Shown one piece after another: positions 61,865 through 64,000 of a stretch of DNA of 64,000 bases; positions within the stretch are counted from its first letter, which is position 1; each line of letters begins with the position of its first letter. Both the position numbers and the translations under genes were made by a program. The stretch comes from Larus michahellis (taxonomy: Eukaryota; Chordata; Aves; Charadriiformes; Laridae): NCBI RefSeq assembly GCF_964199755.1, contig NC_133914.1:2108001-2172000 (forward strand). The letters run 5' to 3'. The notes under the pieces are model-generated. The model ran no database searches and was not told the DNA's origin. It saw nothing but the letters and a program-made list of their open reading frames with translations.

Positions 61865-63255
61865 CGCGGCGGTGGGGAGGTGTCGCGGGTCCTCATCAGG
61901 GTGCAGGGACGGGGCCACCCTGAGGTGGGTTGGGGCAGCCAGGGGCCTGTCCGGGCCGGGGGCGCTGGAGGAGCCCCGTGGGGCGCGGGGATGCGGCGTG
62001 GACCGGCACCGAGCTGCTCTCTGCTTCGACTTCCTTCCCAGCGCCGAGCCGATTTCCTCCAGCGTCACGTGCGCGGTGTGGGACCGTGGGAGCCTGGCAC
62101 GGCATCGCGCCCCGCGGCCTCGTGGGCAGCCCCACGCCGGCAGGTAGGATGGAGCGGCTGCGGCTTGGGGGGGTCCCACACCCGGGGCCATCCCGATGGC
62201 AGCACCTGCGCTGGGACACGCTGCTCCGGGGCTGTGCCGGTGCCCCGGGAGCAGGGGGAGCGGCTGGGGAGGAGCAGGTGCAGGGGCTGGGGGGACACGG
62301 GGCAGCGCCGGGCACCACCAACCCCACACTGCTGGGAGCGATGGAGCCCCAGGGACGCAGAGCAGCTCCCCGTGCCCCTGGCGCTGGGTGCCCTTGTCTC
62401 TGTCCTCGTCCTTGTGGCCCTCGTGGCTGTGGCCGTCTCTTTGGGTGGATGAAACCCACAGGCATTTTTGGTGCCTGTGAGGTCGCCATGGTGAGGGCTG
62501 AGCTGATGGCGGCAGGGACCAGGTGGCATCAGGGATGCTGGCCCGCCATGGGGACGGGGAGGGTGGTCTGCCACAGGGCCTGTGTGGCCCACCACAGGGA
62601 CAAGGTTGCCCACCATAAGGACAGGGTGGTCCGTAGGCACATGCCTGTGGCCTGATGTTTCATATCCTGCTCTGCCGGGGGCCTCATCTCGGTGGGACCC
62701 CGGGCCTCGCTGGCAGAGGGATGCTGCTGTGCCGTAGGCGGTGGCGGGACGGCATCCTGCCCGTGCCGCGGTACCGGTGCTCTGGGGGAGGTTTGCAGCC
62801 GCCTGCTCTGCCACACGCAGAGGAAGCGCCGACCGCAGCGGGGCTGGGTGCAGGGCTGGGTGTGGGGATGGCAGGGGGGGCAGCTGCCCCCAAAGAAACA
62901 AAGAGGGCCCTGAGCACAGGGTGCTGGGGGCGGTGGGGCAGAGCCGCCATGGGGCTGGTTGGGTGCCACCAAGCATCACTGCTGGCCCCGGCAGCTGTTG
63001 GAGATGGTGCTGGTGGGAATTTTGGCCCAGGAGCACCGTGGGACCTCGTCTCCCACCAGTCCTGTGCACCCCCTGTCCCCCCCACACGACCCTGAGCCCG
63101 GGGTCCCAGGCAGGAGCCAGGGACGGCCCCTGGAGACCTTGTCCGAGCAGGGCGGGGGGGTTGTCAGCCATCCCACCCAGCTGAAGGGTCCCTGGGAGAG
63201 GGGCCGTGATGGCGGTCCTTCCCCTAGCGCCTGATGAGCCCCTTTGCCCCCCCAG
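61865..63255. other. GC-rich region upstream of the SH3D21 exons
   Basis: The upstream SH3-coding exons of SH3D21 would be expected here, but no SH3 signature (ALYDY-like start, WWxG, PxNYV-like end) was recognised in any frame. Several acceptor/donor-bounded segments exist (for example about 62,042-62,148), but their translations match nothing I know. Confidence 0.45.
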
Positions 63256-64000
63256 CAGCCTGTGACACAGCGAAGGACAAGGAGGGGGAGCGCCCGGGTG
63301 AGTCCTGGGCTGGGGCAGGAGGGAGGGATGGGGATGGGACAGGACCCCTGAGCCCGGGGCAGGTTCCCAGTGCTGCAGCCGCAGCTCCCGTCGGGAAGCG
63401 CTTCCTGTCCCGCTCTCGCCCGGCTGTGCCGCCTGCGCCACCCCAGCCCCGCTCCTGCCTCTGCTCCCAGAGCTGCCGGCACCGGTGAGGATGGAGGCGG
63501 CCAAGGTCCCCCCCAGCAAGAGGATGGCTCCTGCTCCCCCCGTCCCTGCCAAGGCCAAACCGGCCCCCATGCTGCCCAGCAAGTAAGACGCACGGCCGTG
63601 TGGGGGTGTCTGGGGCCACGGCGATGCCCCCAGCACCGCGGCCGTGCCGATGCCCATGCCTGGTCTCCAGAGTGGGGCTGGCGTCTCCCCCACGGGAGGG
63701 CTGAGCATGGCCCGGCTTGACCACCTCTGCCACCCTCCCCAGGCTCGGTGGCCCCCAGCCCTGTGCCTCGGCCGACGTGGAGCTGGGCAGAGCCGGAGAC
63801 ACAGGTAGGTGTTGGGCGCCAGCACTGGGCGCTGCAGCCATGGCGGGGCCGTGCCCTGTGCCGGCACCGGGCGCTGATGCTCTCGCTTTGGCAGATGCTG
63901 ACGGCTTCAGCGTGGTGCCGGTCACCACAGCCAAGCTGAGCCACCCCACCGCCACGCGCCCCCGCGTGCCGGGCCAGCGGCCGCCCAGCCTGGCCCTGGG
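63256..64000 (+). CDS. SH3D21: SH3D21-like (CD2AP/CIN85 family) adaptor, internal exons, partial
   Basis: Exons: 63256 (or 63259)-63297, 63471-63582, 63743-63804 and 63895 past the window end. Phases chain correctly (1, 1, 2, 1). The predicted peptide has DTAKDKEGERPGELPAPVRM, the Pro/Lys-rich PPSKRMAPAPPVPAKAKP, then DADGFSVVPVTTAKLSHPT followed by ATRPRVPGQRPPS. This last block resembles CIN85/SH3KBP1 (xxGFDSVVSSTEKLSHPTTSRP and the following RRPPS). SH3D21 is the family member next to THRAP3 in human, which gives the name. The product would be a cytoplasmic adaptor; this part is the proline-rich linker. The 3' exons (likely a coiled coil) lie outside the window. Confidence 0.75.

Noticed and set aside
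62042-62148. Acceptor/donor-bounded segment as an SH3D21 SH3 exon
   Set aside because: It has AG and GT borders, but none of the three frames shows an SH3 motif, so it is not reported as an exon.
62065-63867. 600-aa minus-strand frame opposite the SH3D21 exons
   Set aside because: The plus strand carries phased CIN85-like exons in this interval. The minus frame is composition-driven and crosses real exons and introns.

Overview
The window is nuclear DNA from a vertebrate, almost certainly a bird. Two reverse-oriented CR1 LINE 3' ends lie near the left edge. The genes have many short exons with GT-AG introns. CpG-island promoters and very GC-rich, compact introns (microchromosome-like) alternate with one AT-rich domain. 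The gene order TRAPPC3 - MAP7D1 - THRAP3 - SH3D21 is the order known from human 1p34.3. The species cannot be fixed from the sequence.

Layout. (1) 1-700: the first coding exon and CpG-island promoter of TRAPPC3 on the minus strand; the rest of that gene lies to the left. (2) 700-3,400: an intergenic stretch with two CR1 fragments. (3) 3,689-7,612: a complete 14-exon gene for a secreted glycoside hydrolase family 3 enzyme of the beta-D-xylosidase type (775 aa as I assemble it), ending at a poly(A) signal at 7,660. It sits inside an otherwise mammal-like gene order and is the most unusual gene here. (4) 7,700-10,700: non-coding, with a few possible regulatory elements, including a perfect MEF2/TATA-like site. 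(5) 11,011-26,179: MAP7D1, 18 coding exons (917 aa), with a 6.8-kb first intron and an expanded proline-rich second exon. (6) 27,300-28,300: CpG-island promoter of THRAP3. (7) 44,534-58,540: the THRAP3 coding region, 10 coding exons (967 aa), after about 17 kb of AT-rich 5' introns. One THRAP3 intron uses a GC donor. (8) 61,400-61,870: a degraded endogenous retroviral fragment on the minus strand, with an LTR end and a tRNA-Ser-type primer-binding site. (9) 63,256-64,000: exons of a CD2AP/CIN85-like adaptor, most likely SH3D21, running off the right edge.

The genes do not form a pathway. TRAPPC3 acts in vesicle tethering, MAP7D1 in microtubule/kinesin-1 regulation, THRAP3 in transcription and mRNA splicing, SH3D21 as an adaptor, and the GH3 protein as a predicted secreted or lysosomal glycosidase. 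All coordinates and splice sites were read by eye. Reading frames were checked by summing exon lengths and matching intron phases: GH3 2,328 nt, MAP7D1 2,754 nt and THRAP3 2,904 nt all close in frame. Most long open frames in the GC-rich parts are composition artefacts.
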